Source of the DNA: Iodobacter violaceini
GTDB taxonomy: Bacteria > Pseudomonadota > Gammaproteobacteria > Burkholderiales > Chitinibacteraceae
Direction: 5' to 3'
DNA length: 64,000 bases
NCBI RefSeq assembly: GCF_011601265.1
Contig: NZ_JAAOLX010000009.1
Span: forward strand, 62,001 to 126,000
In this document: positions 19,957-31,611 of the stretch, piece after piece
Layout of the letters: each line of letters opens with the position of its first letter
How positions within the stretch are numbered: the stretch's first letter is position 1
Made by a program: the position numbers and the translations under genes
Notes under the pieces: generated by a model
The model's input: only the letters and a program-made list of their open reading frames with translations
The model's database searches: none
Told to the model about the DNA's origin: nothing

Positions 19957-20029
19957 ACGGGATGTATTTTTATATGCCTATTACAATGCAGGCCTTTTAA
20001 AGCAGGCTGGTCCACACAACCGGCCTGCC

Positions 20030-20053
20030 TCCGCATCAAAATCTGCGGAGTTA
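20030..20053 (+). other. Hairpin in aceE 5' leader
   Basis: CTCCGCA and TGCGGAG arms around TCAAAATC, followed by TTATTAA, 30 bp before aceE. It could be a weak terminator after pgi or a leader structure of aceE; neither is demonstrated. Confidence 0.35.
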
Positions 20054-20081
20054 TTAACCCACTCACAAGGTAGAGAGACCA

Positions 20082-22739
20082 ATGGCAGAGCAGCTTCATG
20101 ACCTCGATCCCCAAGAAACGCAAGAATGGCTGGAGTCACTCGATAGCGTCCTCGAAAAAGAAGGCGCAGAGCGCGCCCATTTCCTGGTTGAAAAGCTTGT
20201 AGATCATGCACGCCAGGATGGCGTCAACATTCCGTACACTGCAACTACCGCTTATATCAATACGATTCCGGCGTACCTGCAAGCCAAGCACCCTGGCAAG
20301 CCTAATTTGGAAGAACGCATTCTGGCCTATACCCGCTGGAATGCAGCCGCAATGGTGGTAAAAGCCAACCGCGACGAAGCAGAGCCGGGCGGCCATATTT
20401 CCTCGTTTGCTTCGGCAGCCACTTTATACGATGTGGGCTGGAATCACTTCTGGCATGCACCAAGCGCAAACCACGGTGGTGATCTGGTTTATTTCCAGGG
20501 CCACTCTGCGCCTGGCGTTTACTCACGCGCCTATCTTGAAGGCCGTATTACCGAAGAACAACTGAATAAATTCCGCCGTGAAGTAGATGGCGGTGGTTTA
20601 TCGTCTTATCCACACCCTTGGCTAATGCCGGATTTCTGGCAATTCCCAACGGTATCGATGGGTCTTGGCCCGCTGATGGCGATTTACCAGGCCCGCTTTA
20701 TGAAGTACCTGGACGATCGTGGCTTTAAGCAAAAAGGCGATCGTAAAGTTTGGTGCTTCTGCGGCGATGGCGAAATGGACGAGCCAGAATCGCTGGGCGC
20801 GATTTCCCTTGCTGGCCGTGAAAAGCTCGACAATCTGATTTTTGTCATCAACTGCAACCTGCAGCGCCTTGACGGCCCAGTGCGCGGTAACGGCAAAATC
20901 ATTCAGGAGCTGGAAGGCGACTTCCGTGGCTCGGGCTGGAATGTAATTAAAGTAGTCTGGGGCACAGGCTGGGATGCCATCCTTGCTCAGGACAAAAAAG
21001 GCCTGCTGCAAAAACGCATGATGGAAGTGGTCGATGGTGAATACCAGACTTACAAATCCAAAAACGGCGCTTATGTACGCGAACACTTCTTCGGTGCTTA
21101 CCCGGAATTACTCGACCTCGTTTCAGCCATGTCAGATGACGATATCTGGCGTCTGACCCGTGGTGGTAACGATCTTTACAAAGTTTACGCTGCCTATAAA
21201 GCCGCAGTTGAGCACAAAGATCAGCCAACCTTGCTGCTGGTTAAAACAGTAAAAGGCTTTGGCGTTGGCGCTGCAGGCGAATCGCAAAACGTAGCGCACA
21301 ACACTAAAAAGCTGTCGGACACCGATCTGCTTTACCTGCGCGACCGCTTCAATATCCCGCTGACCGACGAAGAAGCCATTGCATGCAAATTCTACCGTCC
21401 TGCTGATGACAGCCAGGAACTGAAGCATATGCACGAGCGTCGTGCCGAGCTGGGCGGCTTTGTGCCATCCAGAAAACCGGTAGATGAGCCTTTGCAAGTG
21501 CCGGGCCTTGATGCATTAAGCGGCCTGCTGGGCAGCACGGGTGAGCGTGAAATGTCCACCACCATGGCTTTTGTCCGTATCCTGAACACTTTGGTGAAAG
21601 ACAAGCAAATTGGTAACCGCATCGTGCCTATCGTGCCGGATGAATCGCGCACCTTTGGTATGGAAGGCATGTTCCGTCAGCTGGGTATCTGGTCTCACGT
21701 GGGCCAGCTGTACGAGCCACAAGATGCTGATCAGCTGATGTTCTACAAAGAATCCAAAACTGGCCAGGTATTGCAAGAAGGGATTAACGAAGCTGGTGCG
21801 ATGAGCGACTGGATTGCTGCGGCAACGTCCTACGCCAACCACGGCGTCACCATGATTCCGTTCTACATCTACTACTCTATGTTTGGTTTCCAGCGTATTG
21901 GCGACCTGGCATGGGCAGCGGGCGATTTACGCGCCCGAGGCTTCCTGGTAGGCGGTACAGCGGGCCGCACTACGCTGAACGGTGAAGGCTTACAGCACCA
22001 GGATGGTCACGGCCATCTGTTTGCTGAATTTATCCCGAACTGCGTGTCCTACGATCCAACCTTCGCTTACGAGCTGGCGGTGATTGTGCAGGACGGTATG
22101 CGCCGTATGTATCAAAACCAGGAAAACATTTATTACTACCTGTCAGTAATGAATGAAAACTACAGCCACCCGGCCATGCCAGAAGGCTCGGAAGCCGGCA
22201 TCCTGCGCGGTATGTATATGTTCCGGGAAGGTGCCAAAGACGCTGCTCTGAAAGTACAGCTGATGGGTTCGGGTACTATCTTCCGCGAAGTCATTGCTGC
22301 GGCTGAACTATTGAAAGCCGATTTCGGCGTGGATGCAGATATCTGGTCTTGCCCAAGCTTTAACGAACTGCGCCGTGATGGTATGGCGGTTGAGCGTCAC
22401 AATATGCTTAACCCGCTGGCTGCGCAGCAAGTGCCTTATGTTACTGAATGCCTGACTGGCCGTACTGGCCCTGTGATTGCGGCAACCGATTACAAACGCG
22501 CGTTTGCAGATCAGGTTCGTGAATACGTTCCTGCAAAATATGTTGTGCTGGGTTGTGACGGCTATGGCCGCTCTGATTCACGTAAAGCATTGCGCAGCTT
22601 CTTTGAAGTGGATCGCTTCCACGTAGCGGTTGCTGCACTGAAAGCCCTGGCTGACGAAGGCAAAATTCCTGCAGCGAAAGTTGCAGAAGCCATCGAAAAG
22701 TACGGCATTGCAAACCGCCCGGCGCCTTGGACCGTGTAA
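20082..22739 (+). CDS. aceE: Pyruvate dehydrogenase E1 component (homodimeric)
   Basis: The 885-residue thiamine-diphosphate-dependent E1 of the pyruvate dehydrogenase complex, the single-chain alpha2 type. Seen: N-terminal DPQETQEWLESLDSVLE, the ThDP motif region CGDGEMDEPESLGAI with a downstream Asn (NCNLQRLDGPVRGN), the TVKGFGVGAAGESQNVAH loop, PDESRTFGMEGMFRQ, GTAGRTTLNGEGLQHQDGHG and the C-terminal SDSRKALRSFF. AAGGTAGAGAG lies before the ATG. aceF and lpdA follow on the same strand, completing the complex that turns Entner-Doudoroff pyruvate into acetyl-CoA. Confidence 0.97.
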   Translation: MAEQLHDLDPQETQEWLESLDSVLEKEGAERAHFLVEKLVDHARQDGVNIPYTATTAYINTIPAYLQAKHPGKPNLEERILAYTRWNAAAMVVKANRDEAEPGGHISSFASAATLYDVGWNHFWHAPSANHGGDLVYFQGHSAPGVYSRAYLEGRITEEQLNKFRREVDGGGLSSYPHPWLMPDFWQFPTVSMGLGPLMAIYQARFMKYLDDRGFKQKGDRKVWCFCGDGEMDEPESLGAISLAGREKLDNLIFVINCNLQRLDGPVRGNGKIIQELEGDFRGSGWNVIKVVWGTGWDAILAQDKKGLLQKRMMEVVDGEYQTYKSKNGAYVREHFFGAYPELLDLVSAMSDDDIWRLTRGGNDLYKVYAAYKAAVEHKDQPTLLLVKTVKGFGVGAAGESQNVAHNTKKLSDTDLLYLRDRFNIPLTDEEAIACKFYRPADDSQELKHMHERRAELGGFVPSRKPVDEPLQVPGLDALSGLLGSTGEREMSTTMAFVRILNTLVKDKQIGNRIVPIVPDESRTFGMEGMFRQLGIWSHVGQLYEPQDADQLMFYKESKTGQVLQEGINEAGAMSDWIAAATSYANHGVTMIPFYIYYSMFGFQRIGDLAWAAGDLRARGFLVGGTAGRTTLNGEGLQHQDGHGHLFAEFIPNCVSYDPTFAYELAVIVQDGMRRMYQNQENIYYYLSVMNENYSHPAMPEGSEAGILRGMYMFREGAKDAALKVQLMGSGTIFREVIAAAELLKADFGVDADIWSCPSFNELRRDGMAVERHNMLNPLAAQQVPYVTECLTGRTGPVIAATDYKRAFADQVREYVPAKYVVLGCDGYGRSDSRKALRSFFEVDRFHVAVAALKALADEGKIPAAKVAEAIEKYGIANRPAPWTV

Positions 22740-22748
22740 AGCAGTGAG

Positions 22749-22783
22749 GCTTTGCCTTCAGGCATCAGGCTGAAAGGCAAAGC
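22749..22783 (+). other. Intercistronic hairpin between aceE and aceF
   Basis: GCTTTGCCTT (22749-22758) and AAGGCAAAGC (22774-22783) are perfect 10-bp arms around a 15-nt loop. No T-run follows, so it more likely affects mRNA stability or subunit ratio than ends transcription. Confidence 0.6.
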
Positions 22784-22841
22784 ACCATGGAGGGACAAGT
22801 GCCCTCCTCCTCACTCCATACCCCTCACAGGATTCGTATAT

Positions 22842-24470
22842 ATGAGCACATTGATTGAAGTAAAAATCCCCGATATCGGCGGCCACGAGGGCGTTGAAGT
22901 AATCGAGGTTTTTGTAAAAGCTGGCGACACCATTGAAGTAGAGCAATCGCTCATTACATTAGAAACCGACAAAGCGACGATGGAAGTGCCATCGACCCAC
23001 GCCGGTATTGTTAAAGAAATGAAGATTAAAATTGGCGATAAAGCCTCTGAAGGCAGCATCGTTTTACTGCTCGAAGCAGCAGACACCGCAAGCACAGCAG
23101 CGCCTGCGGCGGCTCCGGCAGCGGCACCTGCCGCAGCGCCGGTTGCAGCGCCGGCAGCCAGCAGCGTGGCCAGCAGCATTGAAGTGCGCGTACCGGACAT
23201 CGGTGGCCACGATGCTGTAGATGTGATCGAAGTCTTTGTAAAAGTCGGCGATGTGGTGGAGAAAGAACAATCACTGATCACACTGGAAACAGACAAAGCC
23301 TCGATGGAAGTACCATCCCCGGAAGCGGGCGTCGTTGAAAGCATCTCCCTGAAAGTGGGCGATAAAATCAGCGAAGGCGGCCTGATCCTGGTACTGAAAG
23401 GCACAGCTTCAACAGCAGCGCCCGTAGCTCCCGTAGCTCCCGTAGCTGCTCCGGCACCGGTTGCTGCCCCAGTGGCCGCAGCCCCTGCTCCGGTCGCAGC
23501 GCCTGTTGCAGCAGCTGCAGCACCACGTACCATCAACGAAGCAGGCTTCAAAAAAGCCCACGCCTCGCCTTCGATTCGCAGCTTTGCCCGTGAATTAGGC
23601 GTTGACCTGAGCCTGGTTAACGGCACCGGCCCTAAAGGCCGTATTTTGCATGGCGATGTACAAGCCTATGTGAAATCAATCATGAGCGGCGCAGCAGCCG
23701 CACCAAGCGCAGCCGCTGCTATTGGTACTGGCTCAGGCCTTGATCTCTTGCCATGGCCAAAAGTTGATTTTGCCAAGTTTGGCCCGATCGAAACCAAGCC
23801 GCTGACGCGTATCCAGAAGCTTTCAGGTGCCAACCTGCATCGCAACTGGGTAGTGATTCCGCACGTTACATTTAACGATGAATGCGATATCACCGAGCTG
23901 GAAGAATTCCGCAAATCCATCGGTAAAGAGTGGGAAAAATCAGGCCTTAAACTCTCGCCTCTGGCCTTTATCATTAAAGCCGCTGCCGAAGTGCTTAAAG
24001 CCTTCCCAACCGTGAATGCCAGCCTCGATGGCGATAATCTGGTATTGAAGCAGTACTACAATATCGGTTTTGCGGCAGACACGCCAAATGGTCTGGTTGT
24101 ACCGGTAATTAAAAACGCCGATCAAAAAGGCCTCAAGCAAATCGCCAAAGAATTGACCGAGCTTTCCGCCCTGGCGCGCGAAGGCAAGCTCAAGCCAACC
24201 GATATGCAAGGTGCAACCTTTACCATTTCCAGCCTTGGCGGCATTGGCGGCACAAGCTTCACGCCTATCGTTAACGCACCGGAAGTGGCGATTCTTGGCG
24301 TTTGCAAATCGCAAATCAAGCCGATCTGGAATGGCAAAGAATTTGTACCACGCCTGATGTGCCCATTGTCCTTGTCCTTCGATCACCGCGTGATCGACGG
24401 TGCACTGGCTGGCCGCTTCACAGTGCAACTGGGCAAGCTGCTAAGCGACATCCGTCGCCTGGTGTTGTAA
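22842..24470 (+). CDS. aceF: Pyruvate dehydrogenase E2, dihydrolipoamide acetyltransferase
   Basis: A 542-residue E2 core enzyme with two lipoyl domains (lipoyl lysines in [11 protein letters not shown] near residue 44 and [11 protein letters not shown] near 156). Ala-Pro linkers connect these to a peripheral subunit-binding domain ([32 protein letters not shown]) and a catalytic acetyltransferase domain ending with [15 protein letters not shown]. The frame is open 30 codons upstream, but [14 protein letters not shown] with an AGGA element before it is the family start. The linkers are rich in AAPAAAPAA-type repeats. It lies between aceE and lpdA. Confidence 0.96.
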   Translation: MSTLIEVKIPDIGGHEGVEVIEVFVKAGDTIEVEQSLITLETDKATMEVPSTHAGIVKEMKIKIGDKASEGSIVLLLEAADTASTAAPAAAPAAAPAAAPVAAPAASSVASSIEVRVPDIGGHDAVDVIEVFVKVGDVVEKEQSLITLETDKASMEVPSPEAGVVESISLKVGDKISEGGLILVLKGTASTAAPVAPVAPVAAPAPVAAPVAAAPAPVAAPVAAAAAPRTINEAGFKKAHASPSIRSFARELGVDLSLVNGTGPKGRILHGDVQAYVKSIMSGAAAAPSAAAAIGTGSGLDLLPWPKVDFAKFGPIETKPLTRIQKLSGANLHRNWVVIPHVTFNDECDITELEEFRKSIGKEWEKSGLKLSPLAFIIKAAAEVLKAFPTVNASLDGDNLVLKQYYNIGFAADTPNGLVVPVIKNADQKGLKQIAKELTELSALAREGKLKPTDMQGATFTISSLGGIGGTSFTPIVNAPEVAILGVCKSQIKPIWNGKEFVPRLMCPLSLSFDHRVIDGALAGRFTVQLGKLLSDIRRLVL

Positions 24471-24487
24471 GCAGATAAAGATAAAAT

Positions 24488-24592
24488 TTCTGTAGACTCA
24501 GCGAACACCGCATTTGTAAGTTGGGTTAGCGGTCTGCGTGCGGGATTTACCTCGCTCAGCGATCGCATAACCCAATCTGCGATGCTACAGAA
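24488..24592. repeat. Nested inverted-repeat element between aceF and lpdA
   Basis: Outer arms TTCTGTAG (24488-24495) and CTACAGAA (24585-24592) enclose inner arms TTGGGTTA (24521-24528) and TAACCCAA (24568-24575). The 105-bp unit fills most of the aceF-lpdA gap and is followed by TTTTTTG. It resembles a small REP- or MITE-like insertion; only one copy is seen here. Confidence 0.5.
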
Positions 24593-24641
24593 TTTTTTGA
24601 TTTTTACTGCCTTAGCCCCTTGCACAGATCAAATGGAATAA

Positions 24642-26423
24642 ATGATGAGCAATCTAATCGAAATTAAAGTCCCCGATATCGGCGGCCATGACAATGTGGA
24701 TATCATCGAAGTCTTCGTAAAAGCCGGCGACACCGTGGCTGTTGAAGAATCCTTGATTGCGCTGGAAACCGACAAAGCGACGATGGAAGTGCCTTCCACC
24801 CACGCGGGTGTGATTAAAGAAGTGAAAGTGGCCGTGGGCGGCAAAGTATCCGAAGGCAGCCTGCTGGTGATTTTAGAAGTGGCAGCTGCTGCCACTGCTA
24901 CTCCAGCCGCAGCGCCAAGCCCGGCCGCAGCTGCGCCATCCCCGGCACCACAAGCTGCTCCTGTCGCTGGCAGCCACAGCGGCGCTGCCGACTACGAATG
25001 CGAAATGGTCGTGCTCGGTGGTGGCCCCGGTGGTTACTCTGCGGCTTTCCGCTCTGCTGACCTTGGCATGAAAACCATCGTGGTTGAGCGTTTCTCTAAG
25101 CTTGGCGGTGTGTGTCTGAATGTAGGTTGTATTCCTTCCAAAGCCCTGCTGCACAATGCAGCGGTAATTGACGAAGTAAAACATCTGGCTGCCAACGGGA
25201 TTAAATTTGGCGAGCCGGAAGTCGATATCGACGCACTGCGTGGCTTTAAAGAAAAAGTCATTGGCAAGCTCACCACGGGTCTGGCTGGCATGGCCAAAGC
25301 GCGCAAAGTGGAATTTGTACGTGGTATTGGCCGCTTTATTGACCCGCATCATCTGGAAGTGCAAATCACTTCGGGTGAGGGCAAAGAAATCACTGGCGAG
25401 ACCAAAATCATCAAGTTCCAGAAAGCGATTATCGCCGCTGGCTCTTCGGTATTTAAGCTGCCTTTCGTGCCAAATGATCCACGCGTAGTGGATTCAACTG
25501 GTGCGCTGGAGCTGAAATCCGTACCCAAACGCATGCTGATTCTGGGCGGCGGGATTATCGGTCTGGAAATGGGTACGGTTTACTCCACACTGGGCGCACG
25601 CCTGGATGTAGTAGAGATGCTCGACGGCCTGATGCAGGGCGCAGATCGTGACCTGGTTAAAGTATGGGAAAAATGGAATTCCCACCGCTTTGACAACATC
25701 ATGCTCAAGACCAAAACCGTTGCACTGGAAGCCAAAGAAGACGGTATCTGGGCGACTTTCGAAGGCGAAAACGCCCCGAAAGAACCACAATGCTACGACC
25801 TCGTACTGCACGCCACTGGCCGCGTACCTAACGGTGGCAAAGTAGGCGCAGAAAACGCCGGTGTGATCGTGACTGATCGCGGCTTTATCCCGGTCGACAA
25901 GCAAATGCGCACCAATGTGCCGCATATTTTTGCAATTGGCGATCTGGTTGGCCAGCCTATGCTGGCGCACAAAGCCGTGCACGAAGCGCACGTGGCCGCT
26001 GAAAACGCAGCAGATCACAAAGCCTTCTTTGATGCCCGCGTGATTCCGGGCGTGGCTTATACCGATCCGGAAGTGGCCTGGGTAGGCGTGACCGAAGATG
26101 AAGCCAAGAAAAACGGCATCAACTACGGTAAAGGCGTATTCCCATGGGCAGCTTCTGGCCGTGCGATTGCCAATGGCCGCGATGAAGGCTTTACCAAGCT
26201 GATCTTCGATCAGGACACCAAGCAAATCATCGGCGGCGCGATTGTTGGCCCGCACGCTGGCGATATGATCGGTGAAATCTGCCTTGCCATCGAAATGGGT
26301 TGTGATGCCGTGGATATCGGCAAAACCATCCACCCTCACCCAACTATGGGCGAATCGATTGGTATGGCCGCCGAAGTATTTAAAGGCGTATGTACTGATC
26401 TGCCTCCGCAAAAAAAGAAATAA
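24642..26423 (+). CDS. lpdA: Dihydrolipoamide dehydrogenase with N-terminal lipoyl domain
   Basis: E3 of the pyruvate dehydrogenase complex, 593 residues, about 120 longer than ordinary E3. The extra N-terminus is a full lipoyl domain ([15 protein letters not shown]; lipoyl lysine in [11 protein letters not shown]) plus an Ala-Pro linker, as in the neisserial p64k-type enzyme. The flavoenzyme part shows the FAD motif [20 protein letters not shown], redox-active [20 protein letters not shown] motif [20 protein letters not shown] and the C-terminal [14 protein letters not shown] with the catalytic His. ATG codons at 24642 and 24645 are both possible. A strong terminator follows. Confidence 0.96.
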   Translation: MMSNLIEIKVPDIGGHDNVDIIEVFVKAGDTVAVEESLIALETDKATMEVPSTHAGVIKEVKVAVGGKVSEGSLLVILEVAAAATATPAAAPSPAAAAPSPAPQAAPVAGSHSGAADYECEMVVLGGGPGGYSAAFRSADLGMKTIVVERFSKLGGVCLNVGCIPSKALLHNAAVIDEVKHLAANGIKFGEPEVDIDALRGFKEKVIGKLTTGLAGMAKARKVEFVRGIGRFIDPHHLEVQITSGEGKEITGETKIIKFQKAIIAAGSSVFKLPFVPNDPRVVDSTGALELKSVPKRMLILGGGIIGLEMGTVYSTLGARLDVVEMLDGLMQGADRDLVKVWEKWNSHRFDNIMLKTKTVALEAKEDGIWATFEGENAPKEPQCYDLVLHATGRVPNGGKVGAENAGVIVTDRGFIPVDKQMRTNVPHIFAIGDLVGQPMLAHKAVHEAHVAAENAADHKAFFDARVIPGVAYTDPEVAWVGVTEDEAKKNGINYGKGVFPWAASGRAIANGRDEGFTKLIFDQDTKQIIGGAIVGPHAGDMIGEICLAIEMGCDAVDIGKTIHPHPTMGESIGMAAEVFKGVCTDLPPQKKK

Positions 26424-26437
26424 TTTCTTTTGCTCAG

Positions 26438-26467
26438 TAAAAAAACCCGGCTTGCCGGGTTTTTTTA
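26438..26467 (+). terminator. Terminator of aceE-aceF-lpdA
   Basis: AAAAAAACCCGG, CTTG loop, CCGGGTTTTTTT directly after lpdA: a classic rho-independent terminator. Confidence 0.92.
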
Positions 26468-26673
26468 CGTTTAAACCTCTGCAATTTCTAAAACGAACAA
26501 AACGCCTAAGAAACCATTCGGAAATTCTTACAATAAAAAAACAAAAAATGACTAATTTCCAACTAAAAATATACCTTTAAATCGGTATTAAATTACAAGT
26601 AACTTGAAGCTTGTCAAGACTAACCTAAGCTATAAAAGGAAATAACAAACAAACCACTCAAGAGACACTCTTA

Positions 26674-29600
26674 ATGCCTGCCGTGTTCAATGATACAAGC
26701 CAGCTGCAACTTATCGATCAGATACCTAGCTGCATTTATTTGTGTCATGCCAGCGGGCAATGCCGCTACACCAACTCAGCCTTACAAACGATGTTTGGCC
26801 TGTCAGCGGAAGAATGCGCGGGCTATGGATGGATGAAAAGTCTGCACCCTGATGACAGCAAACTAGTGCACGAACAATGGCTGCAGGCGCTCAGGACACA
26901 AGCTGATTTTGAACTTTCCTTTCGCATTTTGCCGCCGGATCAGGACATACGATATGTCCGCGCAAAAACCCGCCCGCTTTGGGATGCTCACGGGCAAATT
27001 TCCGGCTATATCGGCTCAATAGAGGACATCACCTTTGAGCACAGCCCTCTGAAACACAGCCTGCACCTGATTGAAATTTCCCCCATCCCTCATGTGCTGT
27101 TCAATGCACAGGGTGAAATCGTTTACCTGAATCCGGCATTTAGCAACAGCTTTGGCTATGTGGAAGCAGATCTGCCTCAACTAAGCCGCTGGTGGAAGCA
27201 AGCCTTCCCCGATCTGGCCCGCTGGCAAGAGGGTAATGCTCAGAATATACAAGTTGCCCCGCTCACCACAGACCCCGTTTCCCCGGCTTCAGAGCTGCAA
27301 ATTAGCTGTAAAAATGGCGGCTTTAAAGCAGTTAAAGCCAGCCAGACCCTGTTAACGCTGGGGCAAGAGAAGGCACAGCTGATCACCCTGATCGATCTAA
27401 GCGAGCTTTATCAGCAAAAATCTGATTTGCAAGAACAAGCGCAGCGTTATCGCCAGCTGTTTGATAAAGCAGATCTGTCGATCTGGAATCAGGATATGAC
27501 GGCGCTTTTAACCCACCTCACCGCTCTGCGTGAAGCGGGGATTACTGATCTGGCGGCCTATCTTGAAGAAACACCTTCTTCCTTACTGAATATGATCAGT
27601 ATGTTCAAAGTCATTGATATCAACCCAGCCACACTGGCCTTATTTGAAGGCACAAGCAAGGCTGAGTTTATGCAAGGCTTTGCAAGTTTATTTGGTGAAA
27701 GTGCGCTCACTGTTATTCGCCAGGAGCTGCTGGCTTTCTGGCGCAAGGACACTATTTTTCGCAGCGAAATTAATCTTAAAACACTTCAGGGCAGATCTTT
27801 TCAGGCACTGATCTCCTACCCTATTCCTGCGACTGAAGAAGAAGCCTGCATTGTACCGGTGAGCATTCAGGACATCAGCGAGCTTAAAGAGAGCGAAAGC
27901 CGCTGGCAATTTGCAATTGAAGGGTCAGGCGATGGGCTTTGGGATTGGGATATAAGCAGCAATACTATTTTTTACAGCCGCCGCTGGAAAGAAATGCTCG
28001 GCTTTACGGATGAAGACATTAACAATACTTATCAGGAATGGGAAAAACGGGTGCACCCGGCAGACTGGCCCAAAGTGATTAACAAGGTAAAAGCTCATCT
28101 GAAAGGCGACACACCATTTTTTAGTAATGAATACCGTATCCGCAGCAAGGAAGGCAACTGGAAATGGATCGTTGATCGCGGCATGGTGGTCTGCCGCGAT
28201 GAAAAAGGCCTGCCGCTGAGGGTGATTGGCACTCACCATGATATTACCGAACGCAAAAACAACGAAAATGCACTCTTAGCCAACCGGGCCCAGCTGGCCG
28301 GCATGATTGATTCGGCCATGGATGCCATTGTCACCACCGATGCTGAATTCAACATTATTCTGTTTAATCAGGCAGCAGAAAATATGTTTGGCTATCCGGC
28401 CCAACAAATGCTGGGCTGCCCGATTGAAGTACTGATTCCCGTTAAGCTGGCAGCACAGCACCGTGAGCAGATGCACAAATTTGGCGGGCAAGGTGAAGGC
28501 CATCGCAAAATGGGTGGCAGCTCGGCACGCCAGGTGATGGGCAAAAGAGCCGATGGCAATGAGTTTCCTATCGAAGTGGCCATTTCTTATCTGGATAATT
28601 TTGGCAGCCCCATTTACACCGCCATGGTGCGCAATATTACAGACCGGCTGGCCTACGAAACCAGCTTACTGCAATTAACCACAACGCTGGAACAGCGTGT
28701 TATTGAGCGTACCTATGAATTAGAAGCCGCTAAACAACAAGCCGAAAATGCCAATCTGGCAAAAAGTGCATTTTTGGCCAATATGAGCCACGAGATTCGC
28801 ACCCCGCTCAATAGCGTACTGGGCATGGCGCATTTGGCCCAACTCACCCCTTTAAATACCAAACAAAGTGATTACCTGCAAAAAATAACGCTCTCCGCCA
28901 ATCACCTGCTTGATCTGATTAATGACATTCTTGATTTTTCAAAAATTGAAGCCGGTAAAATGGAAATCAGCAGCCATGATTTTTCTCTGCATGAGCTGAT
29001 TGACCATGTACGTGAATTAATTCAGCAAAAAGCGGAAGAAAAAGGCCTGCAACTTCATATTGTAATTGGCATACAAGTTCCCTCATTCTTGCAGGGCGAT
29101 GATTTACGTATCAAGCAGGTGCTGATTAATTTACTCAGTAATGCCATTAAATTTACTCAGGACGGAAAAATCACTTTAACCGTCAGCCTGGATTCAAATG
29201 AAAATGTGGCTTTTAGTGTTTGCGATACAGGAATAGGGATTCCCGTTTGCGCACAGGCGCAATTGTTTCAATCATTTCAGCAGGCAGATAATTCAATTAC
29301 CCGCAAATATGGGGGCACAGGCCTGGGGCTTGCAATCAGCAGCCAGTTAGTACAGCTTATGGGAGGGGAATTAACCGTCACCAGCCAGCCGGGTCAGGGC
29401 AGTGAATTTAAATTCAGCCTCAGCCTTCCAAAAATTAATGCACTGGCTCCTTCTCCGGCCCATCAGAATCATTCAATCAGCGATCATTTCCTCGCAGGGA
29501 AACATATATTACTGGCCGACGACCATCCGTTTAATCAGCAAATTGGTGCAGAGCTGTTACAAATAGCAGGCGCTGAAGTAGTGATTGCCAATAACGGGCT

Positions 29601-31539
29601 TGAAATACTGCAATTAGCCAAACAACACCATTTCGACGCGATTCTGATGGATGTACAAATGCCTCAGATGGATGGCATTACAGCCAGCCTGGCCCTTAGA
29701 AAAATGCCCGCATTTGATCCCGTCCCCATTATCGCCATGACCGCCAATGTATCGCGCGAGTATCGCCAGAATTGCCTGAATGCAGGTATGAATGACTTTA
29801 TCGGCAAGCCCGTGCAGGCAGAGAAAATCTACCAGACTCTGGCTTACTGGCTGGGGCCGCAGGCCACAAAGCTGCCCGCTATAAATCGCCCTCAGCCGGA
29901 AGCAGAGCTTCCCCGTCCGGAAGAAGCATCCCAGACCGGCAGCGCCAGCAGTGAGTCTGGCCAGATTATCGATTTTTCAGAATTACGCAGTATGCTGGGC
30001 GATGATGCCGACCGCCAGCGCAAATATTGTGCAAAATTTGCGCAATCTTTTGAAGAAGGACTGGCCAGCATTCTTTATCTTCATGAAAGCAAGAGCCTGA
30101 TAGGCCCGGAATGCCACAGACTGAAATCGATCGCCCGTACGGTTGGCGCAATGCCATTAGGCCTGCAGCTTGCCTCCATGGAAAAACTCGATCAATCCAC
30201 GCCATCCGATGTGCAATCAGAAAAAATCAGGCAGCTGAAATCTTTATTTCAGCAAAGCTGTGAAGTGCTGCAAAAAAATGGCTTGCTGGATGGTGCAGGC
30301 AGCCCCAACCCAGTCGCAACGTCTGTACTGGAGAACAGCCCGCTTTGCATTCTTTTAGTAGACGATGACCGCTTTATTCTGGAAATCATCCAGCAACATC
30401 TGAATGATTTAGGCATTACACAAATCCTGTCATTTTTAAAAGCAGAAGATGCACTTAAAAGACTTGCCCTGCCCCCTCAGCCTGACTGGATTTTTTGCGA
30501 TTTACAAATGCCCGATATGGATGGTGTCGCCTTTTTGCGCCAGCTGGGTTTACTGCAGTACGAAGGCTATATCGCCATTCTTTCCGCAATGGATAAGCAA
30601 GTATTAAAAGCGGCAGAGCGGCTGGCTCATTCTTTTCACTTAAAGCTGGGCGGATCGCTCACCAAGCCGGTCAAAAAAGAAGAGCTGGCACAAATATTAC
30701 TCCTGCACCCCGCGCATTCAGGCACAGAGCACACTGGCAGCCACATGCCCCAGCTGCAACTGCTTGAAGATGAAATACGCAACGGCCTTGCTGCAGGTGA
30801 GGTTGAACTCTATTACCAGCCCAAAGTCAGCACCAACGGGCGCGGCGTACTTGGGGCAGAAAGCTTAGCCCGCTGGCGTCACCCCCTGCGCGGGCTGCTT
30901 GGGCCACATTTATTTGTTCCGGCCATTGAAGCTTTAGGCTTAATCGATGATCTCACCCTCTGTGTATTAAGGCTGGCCAGCCGTCAGCTGCGAATATGGC
31001 TCGATCAGGGTGAGCACATCAAATTATCGATTAATGTATCGATGGGCAATCTGCACCGGCTGGAGCTGCCAGAGCTGTTTCAGGAAGTACTGCGCGAAAG
31101 CAATATCAGCCCCGAGCTGATTACGCTGGAAATCACCGAAACCCAGCTTACCCATGATTATGTACTCAGCCTGGATATTCTGACCCGCTTGAGGATCATG
31201 GGTTTTGGCCTCTCTGTAGATGACTTTGGCACGGGCTTTTCAACCATGGAGCATTTAATTCAGATTCCATTTACCGAATTAAAAATCGATAAAACCTTTG
31301 TCAGCGGCGCCACATCCGATGCTTCCGCCCGAACCATTCTGGAACACAGCGCAGATTTAGGCCGGAAATTTTCCCTTAACCTGGTAGCAGAAGGCGTAGA
31401 AACGCAGGCCGACTGGGATTTGGTTTCCAATATGGGCTGCCACGAAGTACAGGGCTATCTGATCGGCCACCCTATGCCCGCAACCGAATTTATACACTGG
31501 AAAAAAATGTGGGAAAGCCATCTTTCCAGCGTCAAATAA
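26674..31539 (+). CDS. Hybrid sensor kinase: 4 PAS-like, HK, REC, HPt, REC, EAL
   Basis: A 1621-residue cytoplasmic sensor without membrane segments. Order: PAS-like regions at about 10-120, 130-390, 410-530 and 530-660. HisKA follows, with His706 in [18 protein letters not shown], then HATPase ([29 protein letters not shown]). Receiver 1 has Asp993 in [11 protein letters not shown], the HPt has His1148 in ECHRLKS, and receiver 2 has Asp1276 in [11 protein letters not shown]. An EAL domain runs from about 1370 to 1610. EAL catalytic positions look intact: Glu1396 (AESLARW), INVS, EITET, VDDFGTG, LKIDK and VAEGVE, so c-di-GMP hydrolysis is expected. The kinase core is closely paralogous to the gene at 32833. 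The response regulator starts 72 bp later. Confidence 0.9.
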   Translation: MPAVFNDTSQLQLIDQIPSCIYLCHASGQCRYTNSALQTMFGLSAEECAGYGWMKSLHPDDSKLVHEQWLQALRTQADFELSFRILPPDQDIRYVRAKTRPLWDAHGQISGYIGSIEDITFEHSPLKHSLHLIEISPIPHVLFNAQGEIVYLNPAFSNSFGYVEADLPQLSRWWKQAFPDLARWQEGNAQNIQVAPLTTDPVSPASELQISCKNGGFKAVKASQTLLTLGQEKAQLITLIDLSELYQQKSDLQEQAQRYRQLFDKADLSIWNQDMTALLTHLTALREAGITDLAAYLEETPSSLLNMISMFKVIDINPATLALFEGTSKAEFMQGFASLFGESALTVIRQELLAFWRKDTIFRSEINLKTLQGRSFQALISYPIPATEEEACIVPVSIQDISELKESESRWQFAIEGSGDGLWDWDISSNTIFYSRRWKEMLGFTDEDINNTYQEWEKRVHPADWPKVINKVKAHLKGDTPFFSNEYRIRSKEGNWKWIVDRGMVVCRDEKGLPLRVIGTHHDITERKNNENALLANRAQLAGMIDSAMDAIVTTDAEFNIILFNQAAENMFGYPAQQMLGCPIEVLIPVKLAAQHREQMHKFGGQGEGHRKMGGSSARQVMGKRADGNEFPIEVAISYLDNFGSPIYTAMVRNITDRLAYETSLLQLTTTLEQRVIERTYELEAAKQQAENANLAKSAFLANMSHEIRTPLNSVLGMAHLAQLTPLNTKQSDYLQKITLSANHLLDLINDILDFSKIEAGKMEISSHDFSLHELIDHVRELIQQKAEEKGLQLHIVIGIQVPSFLQGDDLRIKQVLINLLSNAIKFTQDGKITLTVSLDSNENVAFSVCDTGIGIPVCAQAQLFQSFQQADNSITRKYGGTGLGLAISSQLVQLMGGELTVTSQPGQGSEFKFSLSLPKINALAPSPAHQNHSISDHFLAGKHILLADDHPFNQQIGAELLQIAGAEVVIANNGLEILQLAKQHHFDAILMDVQMPQMDGITASLALRKMPAFDPVPIIAMTANVSREYRQNCLNAGMNDFIGKPVQAEKIYQTLAYWLGPQATKLPAINRPQPEAELPRPEEASQTGSASSESGQIIDFSELRSMLGDDADRQRKYCAKFAQSFEEGLASILYLHESKSLIGPECHRLKSIARTVGAMPLGLQLASMEKLDQSTPSDVQSEKIRQLKSLFQQSCEVLQKNGLLDGAGSPNPVATSVLENSPLCILLVDDDRFILEIIQQHLNDLGITQILSFLKAEDALKRLALPPQPDWIFCDLQMPDMDGVAFLRQLGLLQYEGYIAILSAMDKQVLKAAERLAHSFHLKLGGSLTKPVKKEELAQILLLHPAHSGTEHTGSHMPQLQLLEDEIRNGLAAGEVELYYQPKVSTNGRGVLGAESLARWRHPLRGLLGPHLFVPAIEALGLIDDLTLCVLRLASRQLRIWLDQGEHIKLSINVSMGNLHRLELPELFQEVLRESNISPELITLEITETQLTHDYVLSLDILTRLRIMGFGLSVDDFGTGFSTMEHLIQIPFTELKIDKTFVSGATSDASARTILEHSADLGRKFSLNLVAEGVETQADWDLVSNMGCHEVQGYLIGHPMPATEFIHWKKMWESHLSSVK

Positions 31540-31611
31540 GCGGCAAGGTAATGAATTTTTTATTCTGCAGATCCATTCAAAACCTCAGGCCCTGAGCCAA
31601 GGATCAATATC

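Noticed and set aside
23032-23274. Open frames opposite the Ala-Pro linkers of aceF
   Set aside because: Low-complexity GC-rich coding DNA opens other frames; the aceF protein accounts for the region.
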